Positions 54,847 through 64,000 of a stretch of DNA of 64,000 nt are shown here, in pieces. Both the position numbers and the translations under genes were made by a program. Below the pieces are notes generated by a model that worked only from the letters and a program-made list of their open reading frames with translations, was not told the origin of the DNA and ran no database searches. The first letter of the stretch is position 1, and every line of letters starts with the position of its first letter. The stretch comes from Variovorax paradoxus (lineage in GTDB: Bacteria > Pseudomonadota > Gammaproteobacteria > Burkholderiales > Burkholderiaceae_C), in NCBI RefSeq assembly GCF_018614955.1, contig NZ_JAGGNV010000015.1, positions 102,906-166,905 of the forward strand, in the 5' to 3' direction.

Positions 54847-55117
54847 CTGTATCCACGTAATCGCGTGTTGCCTTGCGGCTCGGAATGACGGTCTTCAAGA
54901 AGAAATAGTCTTCCTCCTCGACGAACGGCACCAAATAGGCGTAGCCGTCGTAGGCCACGACGAGCACCTGCTGCTTTGGGTACTTCATCTGATTGGGGTG
55001 GGCCAGGATGTCCAACAGCCCGCCCGATTCGACGGCGACAACGATGCTCTCGAAAGAGACTCCTCGATCGGCCCTGAGCATGTCGTTTTTCTCCGGGCTC
55101 CATCGAAAGGGCTTCAT
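54824..55117 (-). CDS. Toxin, BrnT-like (RelE-fold)
   Basis: 97 residues. It starts MKPFRWSPEKNDMLRADRGVS, the BrnT-like pattern, followed by VVAYDGYAYLVPFVEEED and the end FFLKTVIPSRKATRDYV. The fold is of the RelE/BrnT ribonuclease type that cuts mRNA. Toxin first, antitoxin second is the usual BrnTA order. The pair should be stably maintained or respond to stress. Confidence 0.83.
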   Translation of the reverse strand: MKPFRWSPEKNDMLRADRGVSFESIVVAVESGGLLDILAHPNQMKYPKQQVLVVAYDGYAYLVPFVEEEDYFFLKTVIPSRKATRDYVDTGESDAEH

Positions 55118-55189
55118 GCCGGCATCCTACCGTCTTGTGTGCCTTTTGTCACCACACTGCCCGCCCCTCGCGACGAGGTTGCCAGTGGA

Positions 55190-55729
55190 TCAGCCGTGCT
55201 TTTCGACCAGCCGCACCACCGTGTTCCAGGCCCGGGTGCTCGCCGGTGCGCCCAGCAGCATTTCGAGGAAGGCGTTCGGGCTGCCCGGCGTGTTGCCGAC
55301 CACGCGGCTGATGCTGAAGGCCTCGCCCTCGGTGGCGTGGAGGACTTCGACGTCCTGGCGCTGCGAGACCAGCGGCAGCGCAGGCAGTGCGACATGTTTC
55401 GCATCGAGGAAGCTCACGCACACCTCGTAGACGCTGCCGCGGTCCACCGCGGCGAAAGGATCGAGGGCGACGAGTTCGGCCAGGTGGTCCACGCTGCGCA
55501 GAAAGGCCGGTTCGCGCAGACCGCATTCGGCTGCGAGCGCTTCGCGGGCCTGCGCCAGCAGCTTGCGCGCCTGGGTCTTGTTGCGGGCCTCGAAGACCAG
55601 CGTTCCGTTGGTGAGGAAGGAGGATGCGGATCCAGCGCCGGCCGCCAGGAAGGCCGCTTCGAACTGCGCCCGGGTCGGGCAGTTCGGCCGGCCCAGGTTG
55701 AGGTTGCGGAAGAAGACGGCGTGCTTCAT
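55190..55729 (-). CDS. DUF1697 family protein
   Basis: 179 residues. The family start is seen as AVFFRNLNLGRPNCPTRAQF, and TNGTLVFEARN is the second conserved block; the end NTVVRLVEKHG is conserved too. Usual DUF1697 proteins begin with a similar 'LRGINVG' strand. Function unknown; cytosolic. It lies 72 nt upstream of the toxin gene on the same strand and is divergent from metG. Confidence 0.82.
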   Translation of the reverse strand: MKHAVFFRNLNLGRPNCPTRAQFEAAFLAAGAGSASSFLTNGTLVFEARNKTQARKLLAQAREALAAECGLREPAFLRSVDHLAELVALDPFAAVDRGSVYEVCVSFLDAKHVALPALPLVSQRQDVEVLHATEGEAFSISRVVGNTPGSPNAFLEMLLGAPASTRAWNTVVRLVEKHG

Positions 55730-55814
55730 GTCCCGCGGAATCTATCAGCAGGCCCTGGCCGCCTAAAATGCCCCTCCCCGCCGGTTCCCTGTTCCCCAGA
55801 AAGCGCCCCTCCCG

Positions 55815-57893
55815 ATGTCCCAGCGCAAGCTTTTCGTCACCACCGCCCTGCCGTATGCCAACGGCAAGTTCCACGTCGGCCACATCATGGAATACATCCA
55901 GGCCGACATCTGGGTGCGGTTCCAGCGCATGCAGAGCCACATGGTGCACTTCGTGGGTGCCGACGACGCGCATGGTGCGCCGATCATGATCGCGGCAGAG
56001 AAGGCCGGCAAGACGCCGCAGGAATTCGTCGGCGAGATCGCCGCCGGACGCAAGGAATACCTCGACGGCTTCCACATCCGCTTCGACAACTGGCACTCAA
56101 CCGACAGCGCCGAGAACACTGAACTCGCCCAGGGCATCTATCGCAAGCTCAAGCACAGCGGCATGATCGCCACGCGCACCATCGAGCAGTTCTACGATCC
56201 GGTCAAGGGCATGTTCCTGCCCGACCGCTACATCAAGGGCGAGTGCCCGGTGTGCCACGCCAAGGACCAGTACGGCGACGCCTGCGAGGTGTGCAGCAGC
56301 GTCTATTCGCCGACCGAGCTGATCAACCCCTATTCGACGCTGACGGGCGCAACGCCCGAGCTGCGCAGCTCCGAGCACTTCTTCTTCAAGCTCTCCGATC
56401 CGAAGGTGGTCGAGTTCCTGAAGACATGGACGCAGGACGGCAAGCTGCAGCCCGAGATGGCGAAGAAAGCCAGCGAGTGGTTCGAGGCCGGCATGGCCGA
56501 TTGGGACATCTCGCGCGAGGCGCCCTACTTCGGCATCGAGATTCCCGATGCGCCGGGCAAGTACTTCTACGTCTGGCTCGACGCGCCCGTGGGCTACCTC
56601 GCGAGCCTGAAGAACCATTTCGACAAGGGCCAGGCCGCCAATCACTGGCACGAGGCTTCGCGCACTCCGCAGAGCTTCGACGAGTTCGTCGCCGATCCGG
56701 CGGTCGAGCAGGTGCACTTCATCGGCAAGGACATCGTCTACTTCCACACGCTCTTCTGGCCCGCGATGCTGCAGTTCAGCAGCCGCAAGACGCCGAGCCA
56801 GGTCAACGTGCACGGCTTCATCACCGTCTCGGGCGAGAAGATGAGCAAGAGCCGCGGCACCGGCATCGACCCGCTCAAGTACCTCTCGATCGGCATGAAC
56901 CCCGAATGGCTGCGCTACTACATCGCGGCCAAGCTCAACGCCAAGGTGGAAGACGTCGACTTCAATCCCGACGACTTCATCGCCCGCGTGAACGCCGACC
57001 TGATCGGCAAGTACATCAACATCGCGAGCCGCGCGGCCGGCTTCGTCGCCAAGCGCTTCGGCGGCCATCTGGGGCAGGTCAGCAGCGACGGCCTGCATGT
57101 GCTGGAGGTGCTGCGTCTCGAGGCAGAGAACATTCGCGCCCTCTACGACAGCCGCGACTTCGCACGGGCGCTGCGCGAGATCATGGCGCTGGCCGATCAT
57201 GTGAACGCCTACGTCGACGCCAACAAGCCGTGGGAGCTCGCGAAGCAGGCAGGCCAGGAGGCGCGGCTGCACGACGTGTGCTCGGCCTGCATCGAGGCCT
57301 TCCGCCTGCTGACGCTTTACCTGAAGCCCGTCTTGCCGACGCTCGCCAGCAAGGTCGAGGACTTCCTGAAGATCGATCCGCTGGCGTGGGGCGACGTTCA
57401 TGCACCCTTGCCTTCGGGCCACCCGATCGGCGAGTACAAGCACCTGATGCAGCGCGTCGACGCCAAGCAGCTCGACCAGCTGTTCGAGCCGCCCGAGCCG
57501 GCCCCGGAAGCCGCTCCCGCCACCGCCCTGCCCGGCGGCGAAGGCATCGCCCCGACCATCACCATCGACGACTTCGCGAAGATCGACCTGCGCATCGCGA
57601 AGATCGTGGCCTGCCAGAAGGTCGAAGGCTCGACCAAGCTGCTGCACCTGACGCTCGATGCCGGCGAGGGCAGGACCCGCAACGTCTTCTCTGGCATCGC
57701 CTCGGCCTACGAGCCCGAGCAGCTGGTCGGCAAGCTCACGGTGCTGGTCGCCAACCTCGCGCCGCGCAAGATGAAGTTCGGCATCTCCGAAGGCATGGTG
57801 CTGGCCGCCAGCCATGCGGACGAGAAGGCCCAGCCGGGCATCTACGTGCTCGAGCCGACGAGTGGCGCAACGCCCGGCATGCGGGTACGCTAG
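55815..57893 (+). CDS. metG: Methionine--tRNA ligase
   Basis: 692 residues (E. coli 677). HIGH motif as HVGH in [13 protein letters not shown], the zinc knuckle [17 protein letters not shown] (about 144-160) and KMSKS in [11 protein letters not shown] (about 345) are intact. The C-terminal EMAP/tRNA-binding domain (about 585-692, [20 protein letters not shown]) promotes dimerisation and tRNA binding. It charges tRNA-Met in the cytosol. A small lipoprotein gene follows 8 nt downstream. Confidence 0.98.
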   Translation: MSQRKLFVTTALPYANGKFHVGHIMEYIQADIWVRFQRMQSHMVHFVGADDAHGAPIMIAAEKAGKTPQEFVGEIAAGRKEYLDGFHIRFDNWHSTDSAENTELAQGIYRKLKHSGMIATRTIEQFYDPVKGMFLPDRYIKGECPVCHAKDQYGDACEVCSSVYSPTELINPYSTLTGATPELRSSEHFFFKLSDPKVVEFLKTWTQDGKLQPEMAKKASEWFEAGMADWDISREAPYFGIEIPDAPGKYFYVWLDAPVGYLASLKNHFDKGQAANHWHEASRTPQSFDEFVADPAVEQVHFIGKDIVYFHTLFWPAMLQFSSRKTPSQVNVHGFITVSGEKMSKSRGTGIDPLKYLSIGMNPEWLRYYIAAKLNAKVEDVDFNPDDFIARVNADLIGKYINIASRAAGFVAKRFGGHLGQVSSDGLHVLEVLRLEAENIRALYDSRDFARALREIMALADHVNAYVDANKPWELAKQAGQEARLHDVCSACIEAFRLLTLYLKPVLPTLASKVEDFLKIDPLAWGDVHAPLPSGHPIGEYKHLMQRVDAKQLDQLFEPPEPAPEAAPATALPGGEGIAPTITIDDFAKIDLRIAKIVACQKVEGSTKLLHLTLDAGEGRTRNVFSGIASAYEPEQLVGKLTVLVANLAPRKMKFGISEGMVLAASHADEKAQPGIYVLEPTSGATPGMRVR

Positions 57894-57901
57894 CGCCGCT
57901 C

Positions 57902-58114
57902 ATGAACCGCTGCGTCCTCATGGCCGCCCTGACCCTGGCCCTCGGCCTGCCGCTCGGCGGCTGCGCAGTGGTCAGCGTCGCCAGCACGGCGGTGAGCGTG
58001 GGCGCCGGCGCGGTCGGCCTGGCGGCCGATGCTGCGATCGGCACGGCCCGCATCGCGGGCAAGGCCGTGGGCGCCACGGCCGATGCCGTGCTGCCCGACA
58101 GCGAAGATCGCTGA
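57902..58114 (+). CDS. Small Ala/Gly-rich lipoprotein
   Basis: 70 residues. Lipobox LGGC (Cys at residue 21) after a short hydrophobic signal; the mature part is a small helix-prone stretch of Ala, Gly and Val (VVSVASTAVSVGAGAVGLAA) ending in SEDR. Small lipoproteins of this kind follow metG in related genomes. Function unknown. Confidence 0.8.
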   Translation: MNRCVLMAALTLALGLPLGGCAVVSVASTAVSVGAGAVGLAADAAIGTARIAGKAVGATADAVLPDSEDR

Positions 58115-58141
58115 GCGAAAAGGCGCATCCACAATAGCGTC

Positions 58142-59812
58142 ATGACCTCGCCATTGAAGCCTGCGCACTTCCGCCCCCGACTGATCGACGCGCTGGCCGG
58201 CTACGACAGGGAACGCTTCTTCAAGGACCTCGGCGCCGGCGCCACGGTGGGCATCGTGGCGCTGCCGCTCGCGATGGCTTTCGCGATCGCTTCCGGGCTC
58301 AAGCCCGAGGCCGGCATCTGGACCGCGATCATCGCGGGCTTCCTGATCTCGGCCCTCGGCGGCTCGGCAGTGCAGATCGGCGGGCCGGCGGGCGCCTTCA
58401 TCGTGATCGTCTACGGCATCGTCGAGCGCTACGGCGTGGCGAACCTGCTGATCGCGACCGCCTGCGCGGGCGTGCTGCTGCTGCTGATGGGGCTGTTCCG
58501 GCTCGGCAACCTGATCCGCTACGTGCCGGTGTCGATCGTGATCGGCTTCACCAACGGCATCGCGGCGCTGATCCTGATCTCGCAACTCAAGGACTGGCTC
58601 GGCCTCTCGATCGCCAAGATGCCGGCCGACATGTTCTCCCAGCTGCACACGCTGGCCACGAACCTCGGCAGCTTCAATCCCTACGCCTTCGGGCTCGGCC
58701 TGGTCTGCCTCATCGGCCTGTTCGCCTGGCCGAAGCTCCTGCACGACAAGACGCGCTTCGGCTACGCGGTGCACCTGGTGCTGGGCCGCATGACCGAGCT
58801 GCGCGCCGTGCGCGCCGGTTCGCGCATGCCGGGGCCGATCGTCGCGCTGGTCACGCTGACGCTGGTGTCCTGGGGCTTCAGCCTGCCGGTGGAGACCATC
58901 GGCACGCGCTTCGGCGGCATTCCCGAAGGCGTGCCGGGCTTCGCCCTGCCCGATTTCTCGTGGGAAACCGTCAAGCAGCTGGTGACGCCCACGATCACCA
59001 TCGCGCTGCTCGGCGCCATCGAGTCGCTGCTGTGCGCGCGCGTGGCCGACCAGGCCAGCGGCCAGGCGCGCCACGACCCCAACCAGGAACTGATGGCGCA
59101 GGGCATCGCCAACCTGGTCACGCCTTTCTTCGGCGGCATGCCGGCCACCGGCACCATCGCGCGCACCGTGACCAACGTGCGCGCCGGCGCCAGCTCGCCC
59201 ATCGCCGGCATCGTTCACGCGCTCACGCTGCTGGTGGTGGTGCTGGTGGCGGCGCCGCTCGCGCAGCACGTGCCGCTGGCGGTGCTGGCCGGCATCCTGG
59301 TCTTCGTGGCCTGGAACATGGGCGAATGGCACGAGTTCTCGCCCTACATGCTGCGCCGCTTCAGCCAGCACTACAGGTTCCTGATGCTCGGCACCTTCTT
59401 CCTCACCGTGGTGTTCGACCTCACGGTGGCGGTGCAGGCGGGCATCGTGCTGGCCTGCGCCCTGTTCATCCGGCGCATGAGCACGCTGTTCAGCGTCGAG
59501 ATGGTGTCGCTGCAGCCGCCGGTGCTGACCTTCAGGCTCTACGGCGCGCTGTTCTTCGGCGCCGCGGCCAAGCTGGACCCGACCGTGCAGGCCGTCGAGC
59601 GGGCCCCGCGCGGCATGACGGTCGTGCTCGATGCGATGCAGCTGATCTCGCTCGACGCCACCGGCCTGGACGCGCTGCGCCAGCTGCACAAGGCGGTGCT
59701 GGCGCGCGACGGCGTGCTGCGCATCGAGTCGCTGCAGCCGCAGCCGCTCGAAGTGATCGTGCGCTCCGGCTTCGCGGACGAGATCACCTCGGGCGCGCCC
59801 GATCAGGCTTAG
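58142..59812 (+). CDS. SulP-family inorganic anion transporter
   Basis: 556 residues. The SulP membrane domain (about 20-430) has the signature GGPAGAFIVIVYGIVERYG region and the MTEL...RARG-type loop, with about 12-14 helices. A STAS domain (about 450-550, GMTVVLDAMQLISLDATGLD) is at the C-terminus. Members carry sulfate, bicarbonate or dicarboxylates; the substrate is not clear from sequence. Its TAG shares three bases with the stop of the convergent bamE. Confidence 0.93.
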   Translation: MTSPLKPAHFRPRLIDALAGYDRERFFKDLGAGATVGIVALPLAMAFAIASGLKPEAGIWTAIIAGFLISALGGSAVQIGGPAGAFIVIVYGIVERYGVANLLIATACAGVLLLLMGLFRLGNLIRYVPVSIVIGFTNGIAALILISQLKDWLGLSIAKMPADMFSQLHTLATNLGSFNPYAFGLGLVCLIGLFAWPKLLHDKTRFGYAVHLVLGRMTELRAVRAGSRMPGPIVALVTLTLVSWGFSLPVETIGTRFGGIPEGVPGFALPDFSWETVKQLVTPTITIALLGAIESLLCARVADQASGQARHDPNQELMAQGIANLVTPFFGGMPATGTIARTVTNVRAGASSPIAGIVHALTLLVVVLVAAPLAQHVPLAVLAGILVFVAWNMGEWHEFSPYMLRRFSQHYRFLMLGTFFLTVVFDLTVAVQAGIVLACALFIRRMSTLFSVEMVSLQPPVLTFRLYGALFFGAAAKLDPTVQAVERAPRGMTVVLDAMQLISLDATGLDALRQLHKAVLARDGVLRIESLQPQPLEVIVRSGFADEITSGAPDQA

Positions 59813-60309
59813 TTCGAATTGGCTTCGGTGCTGCGGTCGGGCGAGGAGCCGGAGCGCACCACGCGCTGGTCGTCATTGAGCGTGGCGATGAACACCATCG
59901 GCGAATTCGGCGGCTGGAGCCAGCGCCATTCCCAAGCGGTCTCGTTCTTGAGCGGGTACGGCGTGCGCCTGGCCGGCTTGCCGAGCAGCCGGCGCAGGTC
60001 TTCCATCGCCATGCCGGGCTGCACCCGGGCGAAGTTCTCGGGCGTGAGCACCTGGCGCAGCGCACTCATCTTGCCGTCGGCGCCGATGGTGATCATGTAG
60101 TTCTTCTGGCCCGCGGGCTGGCGGTTGTATTCGAAGACGTGGCCGGCGGGCGAATCCCAGATGTTCTCGGGCTGGCCGAAGCGGGCCCGCACGTCGGCTT
60201 CGGTCGAGACGCCTTCTTCAAGCTCACTGATGCGCTGTCGATCGCAGCCCCCCAGGCACAGCACCGCCGCCAAAGCGGCGAAGTAGGCAAGCCTGGGGGT
60301 GAGCCTCAT
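59809..60309 (-). CDS. BamE-type outer membrane assembly lipoprotein
   Basis: 166 residues. Lipobox LGGC (Cys at residue 22) and the SmpA/OmlA fold: ISELEEGVSTEADVRARFGQPENIW and the second repeat LTPENFARVQPGMAMEDLRRLLGKP. BamE supports the BAM complex that inserts beta-barrel proteins. This protein has a duplicated SmpA-like half, longer than E. coli BamE (113), so it may be a BamE paralog. It starts directly after the lectin-like lipoprotein gene (same strand, no gap). Confidence 0.85.
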   Translation of the reverse strand: MRLTPRLAYFAALAAVLCLGGCDRQRISELEEGVSTEADVRARFGQPENIWDSPAGHVFEYNRQPAGQKNYMITIGADGKMSALRQVLTPENFARVQPGMAMEDLRRLLGKPARRTPYPLKNETAWEWRWLQPPNSPMVFIATLNDDQRVVRSGSSPDRSTEANSN

Positions 60310-60981
60310 TTATTGTGCGAAGCAGTACATCAAGCCGCCGCCACCGGTTGACTTGAGAGCGTCCAGGCTGCAGCCGCGGGTGGGGTGCGAGGAGTTCCAG
60401 GACTTCGCGGGCGCACTGTCGTCCAGCCCCCTGCGGTCGTGGTGACCCACGATGGCCGAGCCTTCGCCACTCTTGGTCCAGTTGCCGCAGGTGTTGTCCT
60501 TGTCGTTACTCACGGCACGGCCGTCGGGCGACGAGCCGGTCAGGATGTCGTGCAGGTTGACGGGGTCGCCGCCCCCGCTGACGATCTGGCCCTTTTCGGT
60601 CAGCGCCGTCTGCTTGTTGAGCTTGTTGTCGGGACCGTGCAGCCCGTCGACATTGCTGGCGATCAGCTCGCCCTTGGCGTTGAGCCACGGGCCGCTGCCG
60701 ATCCGGTCGCGCGCATTCACCGCCGGGCTGCCGGCCAAGGCGCTGTTGCTCAGGTAGGCGCGCCAGGTCCGGTTGCCGGCGCCCGCGCTCGCCGCCAGGC
60801 TCTGGCAGTAGCGGTCGGCGCCCGCGAGGCCGCCGAAGTCGGCGCCCTTGCCGGGGTTGGCACTGGTCAGGAAGAAGCTCATCTTGCTCTGCGGTGCGGC
60901 GGGGCCGCCGGCGCTGCAGGCCGTCAGCAGCGCGACAGCCGCGGCGGTCGAAACGAGGTACAGCGTGGATCGGCGCGTCAT
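60310..60981 (-). CDS. Lipoprotein with endostatin/C-type-lectin-like domain
   Basis: 223 residues. Lipobox LLTAC (Cys at residue 22), then a domain with SFFLTSANPGKGADFGGLAG and WRAYLSNSA at the start and NTCGNWTKSG and GLMYCFAQ at the end, the pattern of bacterial collagenase-NC10/endostatin-like lectin-fold proteins. Four conserved Cys and Trp pairs are visible. It is outside the cell or on the outer membrane. Its stop abuts the bamE ATG, so the two are co-translated. The ligand is unknown. Confidence 0.8.
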   Translation of the reverse strand: MTRRSTLYLVSTAAAVALLTACSAGGPAAPQSKMSFFLTSANPGKGADFGGLAGADRYCQSLAASAGAGNRTWRAYLSNSALAGSPAVNARDRIGSGPWLNAKGELIASNVDGLHGPDNKLNKQTALTEKGQIVSGGGDPVNLHDILTGSSPDGRAVSNDKDNTCGNWTKSGEGSAIVGHHDRRGLDDSAPAKSWNSSHPTRGCSLDALKSTGGGGLMYCFAQ

Positions 60982-61108
60982 GAGCGGTCCTTGGTTGTTT
61001 TGGAGCCGCCACGCTAGCGCATGGCGCCCCTGCCTTCAAGGAGGAATCCACCGGTGCGCAGGCGGGGAATTCAGCCCCGGTAAAATTCGCCGCAAAGGTC
61101 CAAACCCC

Positions 61109-61315
61109 ATGTCCATCTTCGCCCGCCCCCACTACACCTCCGAGATCACGAACTTCATCGAAGAGATGAAGGAAAAGAAGCCGACGCTCGAAGCCGAACA
61201 GCGCGCCGGCCGCGCGCTGCTGTGGGACAAGCACCTCGACCGCGACGCGCTCGAGGAGTACGGCCAGGCCAATGTGCCGCAGCAGCCCTACGTCTACCAG
61301 ACGCGCGTGAAGTAA
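61109..61315 (+). CDS. DUF3460 family protein
   Basis: 68 residues starting MSIFARPHYTSEITNFIEEM and ending QPYVYQTRVK, a highly conserved small cytosolic protein of betaproteobacteria. Function unknown. In many betaproteobacteria it lies directly before scpA and pan genes, as here. Confidence 0.9.
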   Translation: MSIFARPHYTSEITNFIEEMKEKKPTLEAEQRAGRALLWDKHLDRDALEEYGQANVPQQPYVYQTRVK

Positions 61316-61354
61316 CAAGTGCCCATCCGGCCTGTAACGCACTCCCGGGCCACC

Positions 61355-62224
61355 ATGGCGGGCGACGATGCCCGCGCCGTGGAGGCAGAGGACGTCATCG
61401 ACGAAGACGCGCCGCCGATCGCCGCGATGCCCGAGGTGATCGACCAGGTCGCGCTCGCGCGGCTCTACGGCGAGCCGCTGTTCGCGCTGCCGAACGACCT
61501 CTACATCCCGCCCGAGGCGCTGCAGGTCTTCCTCGAGGCCTTCGAAGGGCCGCTGGACCTGCTGCTCTACCTGATCCGCAAGCAGAACTTCAACATCCTC
61601 GACATCCCGATGGCGGGACTGACGCGCCAATACCTGACCTATGTGGACCAGGTGCGCCAGACCAACCTCGAGCTTGCGGCCGAGTACCTTCTGATGGCAG
61701 CGATGCTGATCGAGATCAAGTCGCGCATGCTGCTGCCGCCCAAGAAGACGGCCGAGGGCGAGGAGGTCGAGGACCCGCGCGCGGAACTGGTGCGCCGCCT
61801 GCTCGAGTACGAGCAGGCCAAGCTGCAGGCCGCATCGATCAGCGCAATGCCGCAGGCTGGGCGCGATTTCTGGAAGGCGCAGGTCTACATCGAGCAGTCG
61901 CTCAAGCCGCGTTTTCCCGACGTGAACGTGGTCGACCTGCGCGAGGCCTGGGCCGACATCATGAAGCGCGCCAAGCTCATCCAGCACCACAAGATCTCGC
62001 GCGAGGAGCTCAGCGTGCGCGAGCACATGAGCATCGTGCTGCGCCACCTGCAGGGGCGGCAGTTCGTCGAGTTCGAGAAGCTGTTCGACGTAACGCGCGG
62101 CGTGCCGGTGCTGATCGTCACCTTCATCGCGATGCTCGAGCTCGCGAAGGAAACGCTGATCGACATCACGCAGGCCGAGGCCTTCGCGCCAATTTACGTC
62201 CGCCTGGCCTACGCGCCCGCCTGA
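61355..62224 (+). CDS. scpA: Segregation and condensation protein A
   Basis: 289 residues from the ATG at 61355; a GTG at 61319 would add 12 residues. The N-terminal kleisin domain is [21 protein letters not shown] and the C-terminal winged helix ends [16 protein letters not shown]. It bridges the SMC dimer in chromosome condensation. No ribosome-binding site decides between the starts; the acidic leader [17 protein letters not shown] fits the family's variable N-terminus. Confidence 0.92.
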   Translation: MAGDDARAVEAEDVIDEDAPPIAAMPEVIDQVALARLYGEPLFALPNDLYIPPEALQVFLEAFEGPLDLLLYLIRKQNFNILDIPMAGLTRQYLTYVDQVRQTNLELAAEYLLMAAMLIEIKSRMLLPPKKTAEGEEVEDPRAELVRRLLEYEQAKLQAASISAMPQAGRDFWKAQVYIEQSLKPRFPDVNVVDLREAWADIMKRAKLIQHHKISREELSVREHMSIVLRHLQGRQFVEFEKLFDVTRGVPVLIVTFIAMLELAKETLIDITQAEAFAPIYVRLAYAPA

Positions 62225-62234
62225 CCCTCCTTCC

Positions 62235-63812
62235 ATGGCATCGCATGATTTCGACGTCCTGATCGTCGGCAGCGGCCTCGCCGGCCTCAGCGCCGCGCTG
62301 CACCTGGCGCCCACGCACAGCGTGGCCGTGCTCACCAAGCGCGCGCTGAACGACGGCTCCAGCCAGTGGGCGCAGGGCGGCATTGCGGCAGTGCTGGGCG
62401 AGGGCGACAGCCTGCAGTCCCACGTGGACGACACCCTGATCGCCGGCGCCGGCCTCTGCGACCTGGCCGCGACCCGCTTCGTGGTCGAGCATGCACCCGA
62501 GGCCATCGCCTGGCTGCGCGAACTCGGCGTGCCCTTCTCGCTCGAGAACGGCGAGCTGCACCTGACGCGCGAAGGCGGCCACAGCCAGCGCCGCATCGCG
62601 CACGTGACCGATGCCACCGGCGCCGCGGTGCAGCGCACGCTGATCGAGATCGTGCGCCGCACGCCCGGCATCACGCTGTTCGAGGAGCACACGCTGGTCG
62701 ACCTGATCACCGGCCGCAAGCTCGGACTGGCCGACCCGGCATGCCTGGGCCTCTATGCGCTGGACGAGGCGACCGACGAAGTGATCACCTTCCGCGCGGC
62801 CCACACCATCCTGGCCACCGGCGGCGCCGGCAAGGTCTACCTCTACACCACCAATCCCGACACGGCCACCGGCGACGGCATCGCCGCGGCCTGGCGCGCG
62901 GGCTGCCGGGTGGCGAACATGGAGTTCATCCAGTTCCACCCAACCTGCCTGTACCACCCGCATGCCAAGTCCTTCCTCATCAGCGAGGCGGTGCGCGGCG
63001 AGGGCGGACTGCTCAAGCTGCCCGACGGGACCCGATTCATGCCCGCGCACGATGCGCGTGCCGAGCTCGCGCCGCGCGACGTGGTGGCGCGCGCCATCGA
63101 CTTCGAGATGAAGAAGCACGGGCTGGACTGCGTGCACCTGGACATCTCGCACCAGAGCCCGGTCTTCCTGCAGGAGCACTTTCCGAACATCCTCGCGCGC
63201 TGCGCGGAGCTGGGCATCGACATCACGCGCGAGCCCATTCCCGTGGTGCCGGCCGCGCACTACACCTGCGGCGGCGTGCTGAGCGACTTGAGCGGCCGCA
63301 CCGACGTGCCGGGCCTCTACGCCATCGGCGAGACCGCCTGCACCGGCCTGCACGGCGCCAACCGGCTGGCCAGCAACTCATTGGTCGAATGCATGGTTTT
63401 CGCGCGCGCGGCTGCTCTGGCCATCGCCGAGGCACCGGCGCACGCCGGCGCCGAGCTGCCGCCCTGGGACGACAGCCGGGTCACCGATGCCGACGAGACC
63501 GTGGTCATCTCGCACAACTGGGACGAGCTGCGCCGCTTCATGTGGGACTACGTGGGCATCGTGCGCACCAACAAGCGGCTGGAGCGCGCCGCCCACCGCA
63601 TCGCGCTGCTGGCCGCCGAGATCCACGAGTTCTACGCCCACTTCCACGTCACGCGCGACCTGCTGGAGCTGCGCAACCTGGTGCAGGTGGCCGAGCTCAT
63701 CGTGCGCTCGGCGCAGGCGCGGCGCGAGAGCCGCGGCCTGCATTTCAGCCGCGACTACCCCTCGCTCGCCGCGCCCGCGGCACCGACCATCCTGGTACCA
63801 CCGGCCGCCTGA
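62235..63812 (+). CDS. nadB: L-aspartate oxidase
   Basis: 525 residues. FAD dinucleotide fold [13 protein letters not shown] at the start, the [14 protein letters not shown] loop and the succinate-dehydrogenase-like HTYLYHP region ([13 protein letters not shown]). A cap domain and the C-terminal helical bundle ([16 protein letters not shown]) are complete. It oxidises aspartate to iminoaspartate, first step of NAD synthesis. nadA and nadC are not nearby. Confidence 0.95.
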   Translation: MASHDFDVLIVGSGLAGLSAALHLAPTHSVAVLTKRALNDGSSQWAQGGIAAVLGEGDSLQSHVDDTLIAGAGLCDLAATRFVVEHAPEAIAWLRELGVPFSLENGELHLTREGGHSQRRIAHVTDATGAAVQRTLIEIVRRTPGITLFEEHTLVDLITGRKLGLADPACLGLYALDEATDEVITFRAAHTILATGGAGKVYLYTTNPDTATGDGIAAAWRAGCRVANMEFIQFHPTCLYHPHAKSFLISEAVRGEGGLLKLPDGTRFMPAHDARAELAPRDVVARAIDFEMKKHGLDCVHLDISHQSPVFLQEHFPNILARCAELGIDITREPIPVVPAAHYTCGGVLSDLSGRTDVPGLYAIGETACTGLHGANRLASNSLVECMVFARAAALAIAEAPAHAGAELPPWDDSRVTDADETVVISHNWDELRRFMWDYVGIVRTNKRLERAAHRIALLAAEIHEFYAHFHVTRDLLELRNLVQVAELIVRSAQARRESRGLHFSRDYPSLAAPAAPTILVPPAA

Positions 63813-63867
63813 GGCGCCGCCCGGTTTGAACCTACGGCGCGCTGCGCCATTGCTGAAGAAGCCCACC

Positions 63868-63957
63868 ATGCCGAACGCCACTCCTTACGGCACCCTGCCG
63901 CCCGCCTCCCCGCCCTCGCTGCGCAAACCGCTGAGCCTGCCGCGCCTGGCGGACCTT
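63868..63957 (+). CDS. panB: 3-methyl-2-oxobutanoate hydroxymethyltransferase, first ~30 residues
   Basis: The frame from the ATG at 63868 reads MPNATPYGTLPPASPPSLRK then PLSLPRLA, matching the N-terminus of PanB from Comamonadaceae. PanB proteins continue with an E-x-x-A-x-G-E-K segment. Here the frame instead reads DLPAFSFNHFPAHETK, which is unlike PanB. The break comes at about 63951-63957, where the sequence becomes adapter-like. The gene is cut by the end of genuine sequence, not by mutation. It would be the first step of pantothenate synthesis. Confidence 0.75.
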
Positions 63958-64000
63958 CCAGCCTTCTCTTTTAACCATTTCCCAGCCCACGAGACTAAAG
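63958..64000 (+). other. Adapter-like, non-genomic end of the window
   Basis: Bases 63962-63995 align without gaps with the Illumina Nextera read-2 adapter, 27 of 34 positions identical, including 12 exact bases AGCCCACGAGAC at 63984-63995. The following TAAAG could be the start of an index. The GC content drops sharply here. It is a sequencing artefact at a contig end, not a gene feature. Confidence 0.85.

Overview
The window is a very GC-rich bacterial chromosome segment with tightly packed genes. Many neighbouring genes share 4-nt ATGA or GTGA stop/start overlaps. Protein families and gene orders (DUF3460-scpA, fkpB-ispH, a fused FdsG-FdsB formate dehydrogenase subunit, a BamE lipoprotein, a dispersed palindrome of the TTCGACAGGCTCAG type) point to a betaproteobacterium of the Comamonadaceae, probably Variovorax or a close relative. 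This is inferred from protein resemblance; no rRNA is present.

Layout. 1-2.5 kb: end of an SDR protein and small hypothetical genes. 2.7-8.9 kb: housekeeping genes (tRNA-Ser(CGA), serS, a VOC protein, the fkpB-ispH-dehydratase operon, radC, an Smr protein, a truncated globin). 9-13.2 kb: polar amino-acid ABC transporter and a 2OG-Fe(II) oxygenase. 13.2-18.3 kb: reverse transsulfuration pair and an FtsX-like permease. 18.4-29 kb: membrane-bound, Tat-exported formate dehydrogenase island (DUF3305, DUF3306, a multi-cluster ferredoxin, a TorD chaperone, a small Tat protein, the large subunit, the Fe-S subunit, a lipoprotein, cytochrome b, an exported protein, fdhD). 29.1-32.6 kb: Liv-type binding protein and an alginate-lyase-like lipoprotein with Fn3 and LamG domains. 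32.7-38.5 kb: soluble NAD-dependent formate dehydrogenase (FdsA plus fused FdsG-FdsB) with a LysR regulator. 38.5-39.6 kb: Mrp/ApbC. 39.7-51.8 kb: organosulfur cluster. 51.8-55.8 kb: a beta-propeller-like lipoprotein, YceH, a toxin-antitoxin pair and a DUF1697 protein. 55.8-64 kb: metG, a SulP transporter, bamE, scpA, nadB and the start of panB.

How it works together. Two different formate dehydrogenases lie within 20 kb. One is exported and should feed electrons to a b-type cytochrome; the other is cytosolic and should reduce NAD. Only one FdhD sulfurtransferase is visible for both. The organosulfur cluster combines a divergent pair of flavin monooxygenases (SsuD-like and SfnB/DszC-like), SsuABC-type uptake with three binding proteins, a cysteine-dioxygenase-like enzyme, a three-domain rhodanese, a class II aldolase, a membrane cytochrome c and a CysB-family regulator. 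It is the best candidate for an undescribed pathway.

Two sequence-level oddities deserve attention. The cytochrome c gene of the sulfur cluster is split by an in-frame amber codon with coding sequence continuing in the same frame behind it. The last ~45 bases of the window are not panB but closely resemble a transposase-type Illumina adapter, so this is probably an uncleaned contig end.
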